From Porphyrobacter sp. (GTDB lineage Bacteria > Pseudomonadota > Alphaproteobacteria > Sphingomonadales > Sphingomonadaceae), in the NCBI GenBank assembly GCA_027531395.1, contig JAPZRO010000002.1, positions 62,001 through 126,000 on the forward strand: 64,000 bases of DNA. Reading direction: 5' to 3'. This document shows, in pieces, positions 36,295 to 45,171 of the stretch (within the stretch, counting starts at the first letter, position 1; every line of letters begins with the position of its first letter). The notes under the pieces were generated by a model. It had not been told where the DNA came from, made no database searches, and worked only from the letters and a program-made list of their open reading frames with translations. Position numbers and translations under genes: made by a program.

Positions 36295-36984
36295 ATGGCA
36301 TTCCGCGCCGCAGTCATCACCTTTCCGGGCTCCAACTGCGACCGGGACATGGCCACGGCGCTGACGGCGGTCTCGGGCCAGCCGGCGATCCGGGTGTGGC
36401 ACGGCGATGCCGATCTGCCCTCCGGTCTCGATCTGATCGCCCTGCCCGGCGGCTTTTCCTATGGCGACTACCTGCGTTCCGGCGCGATGGCCGCACAGAG
36501 CCCGATCATGCGCGCGGTGGTGGCAGCCGCGGAGCGCGGGGTGCCGGTGCTGGGGGTGTGCAACGGCTTCCAGGTTCTCACCGAAGCCCGCCTGCTGCCC
36601 GGCGCGCTGATGCGCAATGCCGGCCAGCGCTTCATCTGCCGCACCGTGGCCTTGAAGGTGGAGAGCACCGCCTCGCCCTTCATGCACGGCTACACCGCCG
36701 GTGAGACCCTGCGGATTCCGGTCGCACATCATGACGGCAATTATTTCGCCGATGCCGACACGCTTGACCGGCTCGAAGGCGAAGGCCGCGTGGCGTTCCG
36801 CTATGCCGAAAGCGTCAACGGCTCGGCGCGCGACATTGCCGGGGTGTTGAGCGAGAATGGCCGGGTGCTCGGCATGATGCCGCACCCCGAACGCGCGATC
36901 GAACCGGCAGCGGTGGCAGCGCTGGGCGGGTCTGACGGTCGGCGGCTGTTCGAGAACATCCTCGGGGCGCTCGCCAGCGCCTGA
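36295..36984 (+). CDS. purQ: FGAM synthase glutaminase subunit PurQ
   Basis: A 229-residue class I glutamine amidotransferase. The catalytic Cys sits in [16 protein letters not shown], and the His-Glu pair in [11 protein letters not shown]. Also visible are [10 protein letters not shown] at the N-terminus and [12 protein letters not shown]. It works with PurS and PurL. The presence of separate PurS/PurQ shows the three-subunit type of FGAM synthase rather than the large single-chain form. Confidence 0.97.
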   Translation: MAFRAAVITFPGSNCDRDMATALTAVSGQPAIRVWHGDADLPSGLDLIALPGGFSYGDYLRSGAMAAQSPIMRAVVAAAERGVPVLGVCNGFQVLTEARLLPGALMRNAGQRFICRTVALKVESTASPFMHGYTAGETLRIPVAHHDGNYFADADTLDRLEGEGRVAFRYAESVNGSARDIAGVLSENGRVLGMMPHPERAIEPAAVAALGGSDGRRLFENILGALASA

Positions 36985-37001
36985 GGCGCACGCATGATGG
37001 T

Positions 37002-39347
37002 TCAGGCGCGAAGCTGGTGCGGGTTGCTGAACAGCCGCTTCGCGTCGTAGCTCGCCATCGGCCGGCCGAAATAATAGCCCTGGATCTTGTCGCAGCCGAG
37101 GTTGCGGATCAGTTCGGCTTCCTCGGCGGTTTCCACGCCTTCGGCCGTGGTGGTCATGTCGAGGCTCTTGGCCATCGCGACCACCGCGTTGATGATCGCG
37201 AGGCTCTCCGCACTGCCCTGCGCCGCGCCCTGCACGAAGGTGCGATCGACCTTGATGGTGGAGAAGCGCAGCTTGCGGATATAGCCGAGTGACGAATAGC
37301 CCGTGCCGAAGTCGTCGAGCGCCACCGAGCAGCCCAGCGCCATCACCTGTTCCAGCGCGTTGCGGGCGACACTGGCATCGCGCAGGAAGATGCTCTCGGT
37401 CACTTCCACTTCGAGCCGCTCGGGTTTGAGCCCGCTCGCCGCCAGCGCTTCGACCACTTCCTGATGGAAGCCGGGCTCGAGCAGCTGTTCGGGCGACACG
37501 TTGACGTTGACCTTGACGTGATCGGGCCAGTTGCGCGCTTCCTCGCAGGCCTTGCGCATCACCCACTTGCCGATCGGCACGATCAGGCGGGTGTCCTCGG
37601 CCAGCGGGATGAACTTGCCGGGGCTGATGAAGCCGTGGTCGGCACTGTTCCAGCGCACCAGTGCCTCGAAGCTGACGACCTTCTCGCTGCGCGAGTCGAC
37701 CACCGGCTGGTAATGCAGCTCCATCTCCTCGCGGCCCAGCGCCATGCGCAGCGCGACCTCGAGCTGGCGGCGTTCCTCGGCCGAGGCGTGCAGCACCGGC
37801 TCGAACCGACAGTGTTCGCCGCCGCCGGCATCCTTGGCGCGGTAGAGCGCGAGGTCGGCATTGCGCATCAGCTCCTCGACAGTCTTGCCGTCGCGCGGAC
37901 CCATCGCCGAGCCGACGCTGGCGCCGACATAGAGCGTGTGCTGATCAACCTGATAGGGCTCCGAGAGGCGCTCGATCACCCGCTTGGCGAGCAGGCTGAT
38001 CTCCTCGGCCTTGTGCAGATCGCGGATCACGATGGCGAATTCATCGCCGCCGAGGCGCCCGCACAGCTGGTTTTCGCCCATCAGCGACTTCAGCCGCGCC
38101 GACACCTGCGCCAGCAGCTTGTCGCCGGTCATGTGGCCGAGCGAATCGTTGACCGACTTAAACCGGTCGAGATCGACCATCAGCAGCGCACAGCGGGTGC
38201 GCCACTGCTCGGCATAGCGCAGCGCCTCGCCCAGCGCTTCGGTGAGCTGGAGGCGGTTGGGCAGCTGGGTGAGCGTGTCGTAGCGCGCCAGATAGGCAAT
38301 CTTTTCGGACGACTTGCGCTGCTCGGTGACATCCGATCCGACTCCGCGGAAGCCGGTAAATCGCCCGCGATCATCGCGGATCGGGGTGCCCGAAAGCTCC
38401 CACCAGCGCTCCTCGCCGAGGATCGAGACCTGCACCAGCATGTTCGAGAAGTTCTCGCGATCCTTGAGCTTCTCGGCCAGATCATGGAGGCTCGGCGGGA
38501 ATTGTCCGGTTTCCCAGTTGCGGCCCGCCACCAGCTCGAGCAGCGGCATCCCCTCGACCTCGACCTGCGGGCGGCCGAGCGCAAAGGCGAAGCGGGGCGA
38601 TACCGAGCGCAGGCGGCGGGTGGTGTCGATCTCCCACAGCCAGTCAGCCTCGTTCTCTTCGAACTCGCGCAGCAGCAACGAGACGACCTCTTCCTTCTCC
38701 GCAACGATTGCATCGGCCAGCCGCACCTTGACGAAGGTGGTGCGCACCTGGATCGTCGCCACAAGGCTGGCGATGGTGAACAGCACCGCCCCGCCCATGG
38801 CCTGCCATTGCCCCGCAATCGCCAGCGATGCCGCCGAACCCAGCCCGAGGATCCCGATGTAGATCAGCACGCTGAGCGGCGATGTCGAAAACACGAAGGT
38901 CGACGAGATCATCAGGGTCAGCACGATCAGCAGCAGCGTCAGCCACTGTTCCCCACCCGACAGGTAGGGGAACAGGATCAGCGCGCCGACCCAGCACAGG
39001 GCCGCGGCAATCGAATTGATGTTCTGCTGACGCTCAAGCTTGGCCGGACTGACCGTGACACTGGAATCGACCAGCGAAAGGTCTGTCTGGCGCGACTTGA
39101 TGAGAATGAAGCCGAGCAGCAAGGCCCAGGGCCCGACGATCGCAACCCCCACCAGCGGGGCGAAAACCGACGCTGCAAGCGCTGCGACCAGCGCATTGGC
39201 AAGCATCCGGTTCCGGCTTGCCTGGGCCAGCTCCCCATACTCCTCGCGTCGCAGGCGCATGGGATCGAACGCCGGATTGCTCGACAATCCGAGCACATCG
39301 GCAATCGGTAGTTCCGCAGAAGGCAAAGACGGTTCGGTCACGCCCAT
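37002..39347 (-). CDS. Membrane PAS-GGDEF-EAL cyclic-di-GMP protein
   Basis: Start ATG 39347 (MGVTEPSLP) is preferred over GTG 39362; 781 residues. About five membrane helices (residues 50-210) precede a PAS domain (WLWEIDTTRRLRSVSPRF; WELSGTPIRDDRGRFTGFRG), a GGDEF domain with intact GRLGGDEFAIVI, and an EAL domain. The EAL catalytic set is complete: EALVRW, VNVNVSPEQ, VEVTESIF, DDFGTGYSS, KVDRTF, AEGVE and QGYYFGRP, so a phosphodiesterase is likely. The RxxD inhibitory site upstream of GGDEF is not kept (GENQ). Net c-di-GMP direction cannot be told. Convergent with purQ. Confidence 0.94.
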   Translation of the reverse strand: MGVTEPSLPSAELPIADVLGLSSNPAFDPMRLRREEYGELAQASRNRMLANALVAALAASVFAPLVGVAIVGPWALLLGFILIKSRQTDLSLVDSSVTVSPAKLERQQNINSIAAALCWVGALILFPYLSGGEQWLTLLLIVLTLMISSTFVFSTSPLSVLIYIGILGLGSAASLAIAGQWQAMGGAVLFTIASLVATIQVRTTFVKVRLADAIVAEKEEVVSLLLREFEENEADWLWEIDTTRRLRSVSPRFAFALGRPQVEVEGMPLLELVAGRNWETGQFPPSLHDLAEKLKDRENFSNMLVQVSILGEERWWELSGTPIRDDRGRFTGFRGVGSDVTEQRKSSEKIAYLARYDTLTQLPNRLQLTEALGEALRYAEQWRTRCALLMVDLDRFKSVNDSLGHMTGDKLLAQVSARLKSLMGENQLCGRLGGDEFAIVIRDLHKAEEISLLAKRVIERLSEPYQVDQHTLYVGASVGSAMGPRDGKTVEELMRNADLALYRAKDAGGGEHCRFEPVLHASAEERRQLEVALRMALGREEMELHYQPVVDSRSEKVVSFEALVRWNSADHGFISPGKFIPLAEDTRLIVPIGKWVMRKACEEARNWPDHVKVNVNVSPEQLLEPGFHQEVVEALAASGLKPERLEVEVTESIFLRDASVARNALEQVMALGCSVALDDFGTGYSSLGYIRKLRFSTIKVDRTFVQGAAQGSAESLAIINAVVAMAKSLDMTTTAEGVETAEEAELIRNLGCDKIQGYYFGRPMASYDAKRLFSNPHQLRA

Positions 39348-39427
39348 AACCTTAACCACCAAAGGTTAGATAGGGGTAAATTCCGCCCTTGCTGGACAAA
39401 CCCGATAGTTAACAGCGCTCTGCGGAG

Positions 39428-41263
39428 TTATTCGACGGTCACCGACTTGGCGAGGTTGCGCGGCTGGTCAACATCCGTGCCTTTCACAAGGGCAACATGA
39501 TAGGCCAGCAGCTGCACCGGAATGGCATAGACCAGCGGCGCGATCAGCGGGTGGACGACCGGCATTTCGATCGTCGCGATGCAGCCCTCGCCCGCCAGTT
39601 CCAGCCCCTTGGCGTCGGAGATCAGCACCACCTGCCCACCGCGCGCGCGCACTTCTTCCATGTTGGAGACGGTCTTCTCGAACAGCGGACCGGACGGGGC
39701 GATCACCACCACCGGCACGGCCTCGTCGATCAGCGCGATGGGGCCATGCTTCATCTCGCCCGCGGCATAGCCTTCAGCGTGGATATAGCTGATTTCCTTG
39801 AGCTTGAGCGCCCCTTCCAGCGCCAGCGGATAGTCCTGCCCGCGCCCCAGATAGAGCACGTCGCGCGCCGGCGCGATGAGATGCGCCATCGCCGCGATAT
39901 CGTCATCGTGATCGAGCGCGGCGTTGAGGGCAGCCGGTGCTTCGAGCAGGTGGCGCACGATCTCGGCCTCCTGCTCGCGGGTCAGCCGGCCCTTCTTCAC
40001 CGCCATATGCGCAGACAGCGCAGCGAGCACGGCCAACTGGCAGGTGAAGGCCTTGGTCGAGGCGACGCCGATTTCCGGACCGGCATGGGTCGGCAGCAGC
40101 AGATCGGCCTCGCGCGCCATGGTGCTGGTGGGCACGTTGACCACCACCGCGATGGTCTGGCCATTGGCCTTGCAGTGCCGCAGCGCCGCGAGCGTGTCCG
40201 CCGTCTCGCCGCTCTGCGAGATGAACAGCGCGAGGCCGCCCTCCTCCAGCACCGGCTCGCGATAACGGAATTCCGACGCCACATCGATGTCGACCGGCAC
40301 GCGCGCGAACTGTTCGAACCAGTATTTCGCCACCATCCCGGCATAAAAGCTGGTGCCGCAGGCGACGATCGTCAGGCGGCGCACCGCCGAGAGGTCGAAA
40401 TCCATCTGCGGCAGGGCCACCGAATTGTCCGAACGGCGCAGATAGGAGGCGAGCGTCTGCGCCACCACGGTGGGCTGCTCGTAGATCTCCTTCTGCATGA
40501 AGTGGCGGTAATTGCCCTTCTCCACCGCCGCCGCCGAGGCGCCCGAGGCGCGGATCTCGCGGGTGACGGGATTGTTCTCGACGTCATAGATCTGCGCACC
40601 ATCGCGGCGCACCACCACCCAGTCGCCCTCTTCGAGATAGGAAATGCGCTGGGTCAGCGGCGCGAGCGCCAGCGCGTCGGAGCCGAGATACATCTCCGCT
40701 TCCGCGCCTTCCGGGCCATAGCCCAGCACCAGCGGCGAGCCCAATCGCGCGCCGATCAGCAGGTCGGGATGCTGGCGGAAGGCAATCGCGAGCGCGAAGG
40801 CGCCGCGCAGGCGCGGCAGCACGTTGCGCACCGCTTCCACCGGATCGGCCCCGCCCTCGACCTCGGCGGAGATCAGGTGGGCGACGATTTCGGTATCGGT
40901 CTCGCTCTCGAACACCCGGCCTGCCGCGGCCAGTTCGGCACGCAGCTCCTTGTAGTTCTCGATGATGCCGTTGTGGACGATCGCGACCTCGCCTGTGGCG
41001 TGGGGGTGGGCATTGGCCGAAGTCGGCGCGCCGTGGGTGGCCCAGCGGGTGTGGGCGATGCCGACGATGCCGGGCGCGGGATCGCCGGCCAGCACCGCAG
41101 CGAGATTGGCAAGCTTGCCCTCGGCCCGGCGACGCACCAGCGCACCATCGTGCAGCGTGCAGATCCCGGCGCTGTCATAGCCGCGATACTCCATCCGCTT
41201 GAGGCCATCGACCAGCCGGTCGGCCACGCTGGAAGAGCCCACGATCCCGATAATTCCGCACAT
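39428..41263 (-). CDS. glmS: Glutamine-fructose-6-phosphate aminotransferase (GlmS)
   Basis: A 611-residue enzyme of cell-wall precursor synthesis. The N-terminal nucleophile Cys follows the initiator Met (MCGIIGIVGSSSVADRL), with the glutaminase block RMEYRGYDSAGI and HTRWATHGAPT. Two SIS isomerase domains follow (LTIVACGTSFYAGMVAKYW, FISQSGETADTLAALR, VASTKAFTCQL), ending LAKSVTVE. No glmS ribozyme or riboswitch is expected or seen in this phylum. It sits alone between the c-di-GMP protein and cpaF; its start region is shared with divergent cpaF over 228 bp. Confidence 0.98.
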   Translation of the reverse strand: MCGIIGIVGSSSVADRLVDGLKRMEYRGYDSAGICTLHDGALVRRRAEGKLANLAAVLAGDPAPGIVGIAHTRWATHGAPTSANAHPHATGEVAIVHNGIIENYKELRAELAAAGRVFESETDTEIVAHLISAEVEGGADPVEAVRNVLPRLRGAFALAIAFRQHPDLLIGARLGSPLVLGYGPEGAEAEMYLGSDALALAPLTQRISYLEEGDWVVVRRDGAQIYDVENNPVTREIRASGASAAAVEKGNYRHFMQKEIYEQPTVVAQTLASYLRRSDNSVALPQMDFDLSAVRRLTIVACGTSFYAGMVAKYWFEQFARVPVDIDVASEFRYREPVLEEGGLALFISQSGETADTLAALRHCKANGQTIAVVVNVPTSTMAREADLLLPTHAGPEIGVASTKAFTCQLAVLAALSAHMAVKKGRLTREQEAEIVRHLLEAPAALNAALDHDDDIAAMAHLIAPARDVLYLGRGQDYPLALEGALKLKEISYIHAEGYAAGEMKHGPIALIDEAVPVVVIAPSGPLFEKTVSNMEEVRARGGQVVLISDAKGLELAGEGCIATIEMPVVHPLIAPLVYAIPVQLLAYHVALVKGTDVDQPRNLAKSVTVE

Positions 41264-41468
41264 AGCAGCCGCTGGTCCTACATTGTCGTTTCTGCCGCTC
41301 TAGCCTCTCGCGCGGCTTGGGCAAGGTCTCGCATGCAGCCCGCCGCAATGCCGCGGCGCCAGCGTCCGGTTGCGGCACACGGCTTTAGGGAAAAAATAAG
41401 CTTTCCTGCCTATTCACCATTTTTCGGAAGATACCCTTCGCATCAATGCGACAGAGGTTGAGGACAGT

Positions 41469-41495
41469 ATGACAACCCTCGGGGGCTTGGAATGA
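41469..41495 (+). CDS. Possible leader mini-ORF (8 codons) overlapping cpaF
   Basis: ATG at 41469 with a GAGG ribosome site 7 nt upstream encodes MTTLGGLE and stops at TGA 41493-41495, which overlaps the cpaF ATG as ATGA. The cpaF start itself has a looser GGGGG site. The arrangement would let ribosomes re-initiate at cpaF. It could be chance; no homology can be judged at this length. Confidence 0.3.
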   Translation: MTTLGGLE

Positions 41496-43024
41496 GCGCA
41501 TTCGGCAAGAAGGGCAACGCTGGCGGACTGAAGCCCGGCGGCAGGCCGGCTTTCGGCGTCGCGCGGCCGATGAAGGGTGCAGGCGCACCGCTGCCGCGCG
41601 GTGGCGAGCAATTCCCGCCGATCCCGGGCGAAGGCAGCGCAGAACGCGCCGCGCCGATCCCCGCACCCGCGCCCTCGCGCCCCACCAGCAGCGCCGAGGC
41701 GATTGACCGCCTGAACGAGCGCATGACCGCGGTCAACTCGGGCGAATCCGAGGTCGGCGGCTTTGAAGCCAGCGTCCACAAGATCAAGGAACAGGTGCTC
41801 CCGCGCCTGCTCGAACGTGTCGACCCGGAAGCGGCGGCGACGCTGTCGAAGGAAGAGCTGTCGGAAGAATTCCGCCCGATCATCCTCGAGGTGCTGGCCG
41901 AGCTCAAGGTCACCCTCAACCGGCGCGAGCAGTTCGCGCTGGAGAAGGTGCTGATCGACGAGCTGCTGGGCTTCGGCCCGCTCGAAGAGCTGCTGAACGA
42001 TCCGGACGTGTCCGATATTATGGTGAACGGGCCGGACCAGACCTACATCGAAAAAAAGGGCAAGCTCCAGCTCGCCCCGATCCGCTTCCGCGACGAACAG
42101 CACCTGTTCCAGATCGCCCAGCGCATCGTGAACCAGGTCGGCCGCCGCGTCGACCAGACCACCCCGCTCGCCGACGCCCGCTTGAAGGACGGCTCGCGTG
42201 TGAACGTGATCGTCCCGCCGCTCTCCCTGCGCGGCACCGCGATCTCGATTCGTAAGTTCTCCGAAAAGCCGATCACGCTCGACATGCTGCGCGACTTCGG
42301 CTCGATGTCGGACAAGATGTGCACCGCGCTCAAGATTGCGGGCGCATGCCGGATGAACATCGTCATCTCGGGCGGTACCGGTTCGGGTAAGACGACCATG
42401 CTCAACGCTCTGTCGAAGATGATCGACCCGGGCGAGCGCGTGCTGACCATCGAAGACGCGGCGGAACTTCGCCTGCAGCAGCCGCACTGGCTGCCGCTCG
42501 AAACCCGCCCGCCGAACCTTGAAGGGCAAGGCGCGATCACCATCGGCGACCTCGTGAAGAACGCCCTGCGTATGCGTCCTGACCGCATCATCCTGGGCGA
42601 AATCCGCGGCGCGGAGTGTTTCGACCTCCTCGCCGCGATGAACACCGGTCACGACGGCTCGATGTGTACGCTCCACGCCAACAGCCCGCGCGAATGCCTT
42701 GGCCGTATGGAAAACATGATCCTGATGGGCGACATCAAGATCCCCAAGGAAGCCATCAGCCGCCAGATCGCCGAATCGGTCGACCTGATCGTGCAGGTGA
42801 AGCGTCTGCGCGACGGTTCGCGCCGCACCACCAACATCACCGAGGTGATCGGGATGGAAGGCGACGTGATCGTGACGCAGGAGCTGTTCAAGTTCGAATA
42901 TCTCGACGAGAGCGACGACGGGAAGATCCTCGGGGAGTTCCGCTCGTCGGGCCTGCGCCCCTACACGCTCGAAAAGGCGCGCCAGTTCGGGTTTGATCAG
43001 GCCTATTTGGAGGCGTGTCTCTGA
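41492..43024 (+). CDS. cpaF: CpaF/TadA-family secretion ATPase
   Basis: A 510-residue hexameric ATPase of the type IV pilus/Tad secretion class. The first 70 residues are low-complexity Gly/Pro-rich (GNAGGLKPGGRPAFGVARP). The core follows: LLGFGPLEELLNDPDVSDIMVNG, QTTPLADARLKDGSRVNV, Walker A GGTGSGKTT, the Asp box (VLTIEDAAELRL), Walker B-like RPDRIILGEIRG and the His box GSMCTLHANSP. Unusually, none of the partners (cpaB, C, E, tadB, tadC, flp) are next to it. Terminated by a strong hairpin. Confidence 0.95.
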   Translation: MSAFGKKGNAGGLKPGGRPAFGVARPMKGAGAPLPRGGEQFPPIPGEGSAERAAPIPAPAPSRPTSSAEAIDRLNERMTAVNSGESEVGGFEASVHKIKEQVLPRLLERVDPEAAATLSKEELSEEFRPIILEVLAELKVTLNRREQFALEKVLIDELLGFGPLEELLNDPDVSDIMVNGPDQTYIEKKGKLQLAPIRFRDEQHLFQIAQRIVNQVGRRVDQTTPLADARLKDGSRVNVIVPPLSLRGTAISIRKFSEKPITLDMLRDFGSMSDKMCTALKIAGACRMNIVISGGTGSGKTTMLNALSKMIDPGERVLTIEDAAELRLQQPHWLPLETRPPNLEGQGAITIGDLVKNALRMRPDRIILGEIRGAECFDLLAAMNTGHDGSMCTLHANSPRECLGRMENMILMGDIKIPKEAISRQIAESVDLIVQVKRLRDGSRRTTNITEVIGMEGDVIVTQELFKFEYLDESDDGKILGEFRSSGLRPYTLEKARQFGFDQAYLEACL

Positions 43025-43030
43025 CACGCC

Positions 43031-43054
43031 GATCCGGGCCCTCCGGCCCGGATC
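43031..43054 (+). terminator. Hairpin after cpaF
   Basis: A perfect 10-bp stem, GATCCGGGCC (43031-43040) and GGCCCGGATC (43045-43054), with a CTCC loop 7 bp after the cpaF stop. The T-run is poor (GTTCGG), so termination efficiency is uncertain. Confidence 0.6.
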
Positions 43055-43162
43055 GTTCGGCCTAACCGGCCGGCGGCCAGTTGGCCTTGCGGACCCTTCG
43101 GGTCTGATTGCTGCCATGCGCGCGCAGGCGCCCAGCGTCGAGATATCTTGCGCGGGGTGGTT

Positions 43163-43405
43163 CTACAAACTCCCCAGCACGACAGGAAGGCTCATCGCCA
43201 GCATCCCGCCGCCGATGATCGCCGCGCCCATAAACAGGCCGAGCCAAGGCACCCAGCCGACCTGCTCCAGCCGCGCCAGATCGCGGCGCTTCATCCGTCG
43301 CCGCTCCATGTAACCTGCAAATCCGGCGAACAGCCAGAACAGCCCGCCGGTGAGGGCAAGCTGCGCGGCATCGCTGAGCAGTTCGAAGCGGGCAATCAGG
43401 TCCAT
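43163..43405 (-). CDS. Small two-helix membrane protein, unknown function
   Basis: ATG 43405 gives 80 residues (MDLIARFELLSDAAQ). Two hydrophobic helices (ALTGGLFWLFAGFAGYM and PWLGLFMGAAIIGGGMLAMSLPVVL) flank a basic loop (ERRRMKRRDLARLEQ). The track ORF extends further upstream only because of antisense sequence of the transporter gene. No strong ribosome site and no recognised family; the helix pattern and codon use make it a plausible gene. Divergent from the DMT transporter. Confidence 0.65.
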   Translation of the reverse strand: MDLIARFELLSDAAQLALTGGLFWLFAGFAGYMERRRMKRRDLARLEQVGWVPWLGLFMGAAIIGGGMLAMSLPVVLGSL

Positions 43406-43469
43406 CGCGCGCTGATGTAGGCAGGATGGCCGCTTGCGCAATCCCTGCCGCTGCGCCAAGCGCCTTGCG

Positions 43470-44393
43470 ATGGATGGCTCGATCGCCCGCCCCCGCCCCC
43501 TGCTGGCGCTGTTCGTGCGGCTGCTGACCGCGCTCGCGCTGGCGACCATGGCGATGCTGGTGAAGCTTGCCGGAGAACACGGCGCGCATCTGGTCGAGCT
43601 GATCTTCTGGCGACAGGCGATCACCGCCGTGGTGATCGGCGCAGGGCTGGCGCTGACGGGCCAGGTGGCGCTGCTCAGAACCACGCGGCTGCGCTCGCAC
43701 ATGGTCCGCTCGGCCACCGGCCTGTTCGGGATGCTGTTCACCTATGGCGCGGTGCTGCTGCTGCCGCTGGCCGAGGCGACCACCTTGGGCTTCACCGCCC
43801 CGGTGTTCGCCGTGCTGATCGCGATGATCCTGTTCCGCGAGACCATCGGGCCCTATCGCTGGGCCGCGGTGGCGATGGGCTTTGCCGGAGTGGTGGTGGT
43901 GATGCAGCCGGGCAGCGGCGCTCACGAGGGTGTGACGCTGGCGGGCGTTGCCGTCGGCCTGATGGCACCGCTGATGGTGTCGATCATCAGCTTCCAGATC
44001 CAGGATCTCAACCAGACCGAGAACCCGTGGAGCATCGTGTTCTGGTTCGCCGCCCTGAGCGCGCCGGTGGCGGCGCTGGCGCTGCCCTTCGTGATCGCCG
44101 CCCATGATGCCGAGACCTGGGGCATCATCGTCGCCATGTCCCTGATGGGCGTGCTGGCGCAGATCCTGCTCACCACCTCGCTGCGCTTCGGCTCGGCCGC
44201 GGTGATCCTGCTGATGGACTACACCGCGCTGCTGTGGGCGAGCTTCTACGGCTGGTTCGTGTTTGATCGCGCCGCGCCTGCCAGCCTGTGGCTCGGCGCG
44301 CCGCTGATCATCGCCGCGGGCGTGCTGATCGCGTGGCGCGAGCGGCAATTGGCCAAGGAACGGATTGCCGCTTCACGTGCCGGTCAGGAATAG
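43470..44393 (+). CDS. EamA/DMT-family transporter
   Basis: A 307-residue inner-membrane protein with about ten helices in two EamA repeats. ATG 43470 (MDGSIARPRPLLALF) is chosen over the longer track start. Each half has the usual pattern: VELIFWRQAITAVVIGAGLAL and LLLPLAEATTLGFTAPVFAVL in the first, GVLAQILLTTSLRFGSAAVILLMDYT in the second. Drug/metabolite transporters of this group export amino acids, metabolites or small organic molecules; the substrate here is unknown. Confidence 0.92.
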   Translation: MDGSIARPRPLLALFVRLLTALALATMAMLVKLAGEHGAHLVELIFWRQAITAVVIGAGLALTGQVALLRTTRLRSHMVRSATGLFGMLFTYGAVLLLPLAEATTLGFTAPVFAVLIAMILFRETIGPYRWAAVAMGFAGVVVVMQPGSGAHEGVTLAGVAVGLMAPLMVSIISFQIQDLNQTENPWSIVFWFAALSAPVAALALPFVIAAHDAETWGIIVAMSLMGVLAQILLTTSLRFGSAAVILLMDYTALLWASFYGWFVFDRAAPASLWLGAPLIIAAGVLIAWRERQLAKERIAASRAGQE

Positions 44394-44439
44394 AATTCCA
44401 TGTTCGTGCGTTGAAGCCTTGAACGAAAGGAGACCTCTC

Positions 44440-44571
44440 ATGATTCGCAAGACCATCATCGCCGTGGCGCTCGCCGCGCTGACCGTCACCACCGCCGCCT
44501 GTAACACCGTCGACGGGCTGGGTGACGACATCAAGTCGGTGGGCCGCGCCGGCAAGCGCGCGATTGATTAA
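44440..44571 (+). CDS. Entericidin-like small lipoprotein
   Basis: ATG 44440 with an excellent ribosome site (GAAAGGAG) gives a 43-residue precursor. The lipobox is VTTAAC, so the mature lipoprotein is about 24 residues: CNTVDGLGDDIKSVGRAGKR. This matches the entericidin A/B family pattern C-N-T-x-x-G-x-G-x-D-I. In E. coli the two entericidins form an antidote/toxin pair affecting lysis in stationary phase; only one is present here. Its stop bases overlap those of the convergent DUF938 gene. Confidence 0.9.
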   Translation: MIRKTIIAVALAALTVTTAACNTVDGLGDDIKSVGRAGKRAID

Positions 44572-45167
44572 GCGCCTCTGTAAACCAGCATGATATTGTT
44601 GGCCGGCATCGCGTAACGCGCGGTGCGGGCCATGCCGTGCTGGCTGGCCAACGCATCGAGCGCCTCGGCCTCGCGCAGCCCCCAGAGCGGATTGCGCGCT
44701 TTCAGGCTGGCATCGAAATCAAGGTTCGACGGCGCGGTTTCCACCCCTGCCTCGATATAGGGCCCGTAAAGCACCAGCGGCCCATTGCTCTCTGCCAGCA
44801 CCCGCGCTGCGCCTGCAAACAGGCCAAGCGTCGCTTCCCATGGGCTGATGTGGACCATGTTGATGCACACCATCGCGTCGGCGGCGGCAAGTGGCCAGCT
44901 CCCGGGCTGCGCGGCATCGAGCAGCAGCGGCGCGGCGAGATTGTCGCCAGCGTAATCCGCGCGCCAGGCCGCGATCGAGGCCAGCGCTTCTGGCGAAGGA
45001 TCGGTCGGCTGCCAGTGGAGCGCGGGGAACTGTTCTGCAAAGAACACCGCGTGTTCCCCCGTCCCCGCCGCGACTTCGAGCACCGTGCCGCTGGCGGGCA
45101 ATTCGCGTGCGAGCACCTCCGCGATCGGCTCGCGGTTGCGCAAGGTGGCAGGCGCGTGCTGCTTCAC
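44568..45167 (-). CDS. DUF938-family SAM-dependent methyltransferase-like protein
   Basis: A 199-residue class I methyltransferase fold. The SAM motif is VLEVAAGTGEHAVFFAE, with the acidic end of the second strand in WQPTDPSPEAL and motif III-like MVCINMVHISPWEATLGLF. These blocks define DUF938, whose substrate is unknown. It starts 4 bp after the acyl-CoA synthetase stop and is the last gene of the dgt operon. Confidence 0.9.
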   Translation of the reverse strand: MKQHAPATLRNREPIAEVLARELPASGTVLEVAAGTGEHAVFFAEQFPALHWQPTDPSPEALASIAAWRADYAGDNLAAPLLLDAAQPGSWPLAAADAMVCINMVHISPWEATLGLFAGAARVLAESNGPLVLYGPYIEAGVETAPSNLDFDASLKARNPLWGLREAEALDALASQHGMARTARYAMPANNIMLVYRGA

Positions 45168-45171
45168 CTTA

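Noticed and set aside
35759-36301. Overlapping ORFs on both strands in the TonB receptor-purS gap
   Set aside because: Arg/Pro/Ser-rich translations without homology that run into purS or the receptor leader.
41264-41491. glmS riboswitch/ribozyme considered upstream of glmS
   Set aside because: The glmS ribozyme is a Firmicutes-type element; no matching core was seen in this 228-bp gap.
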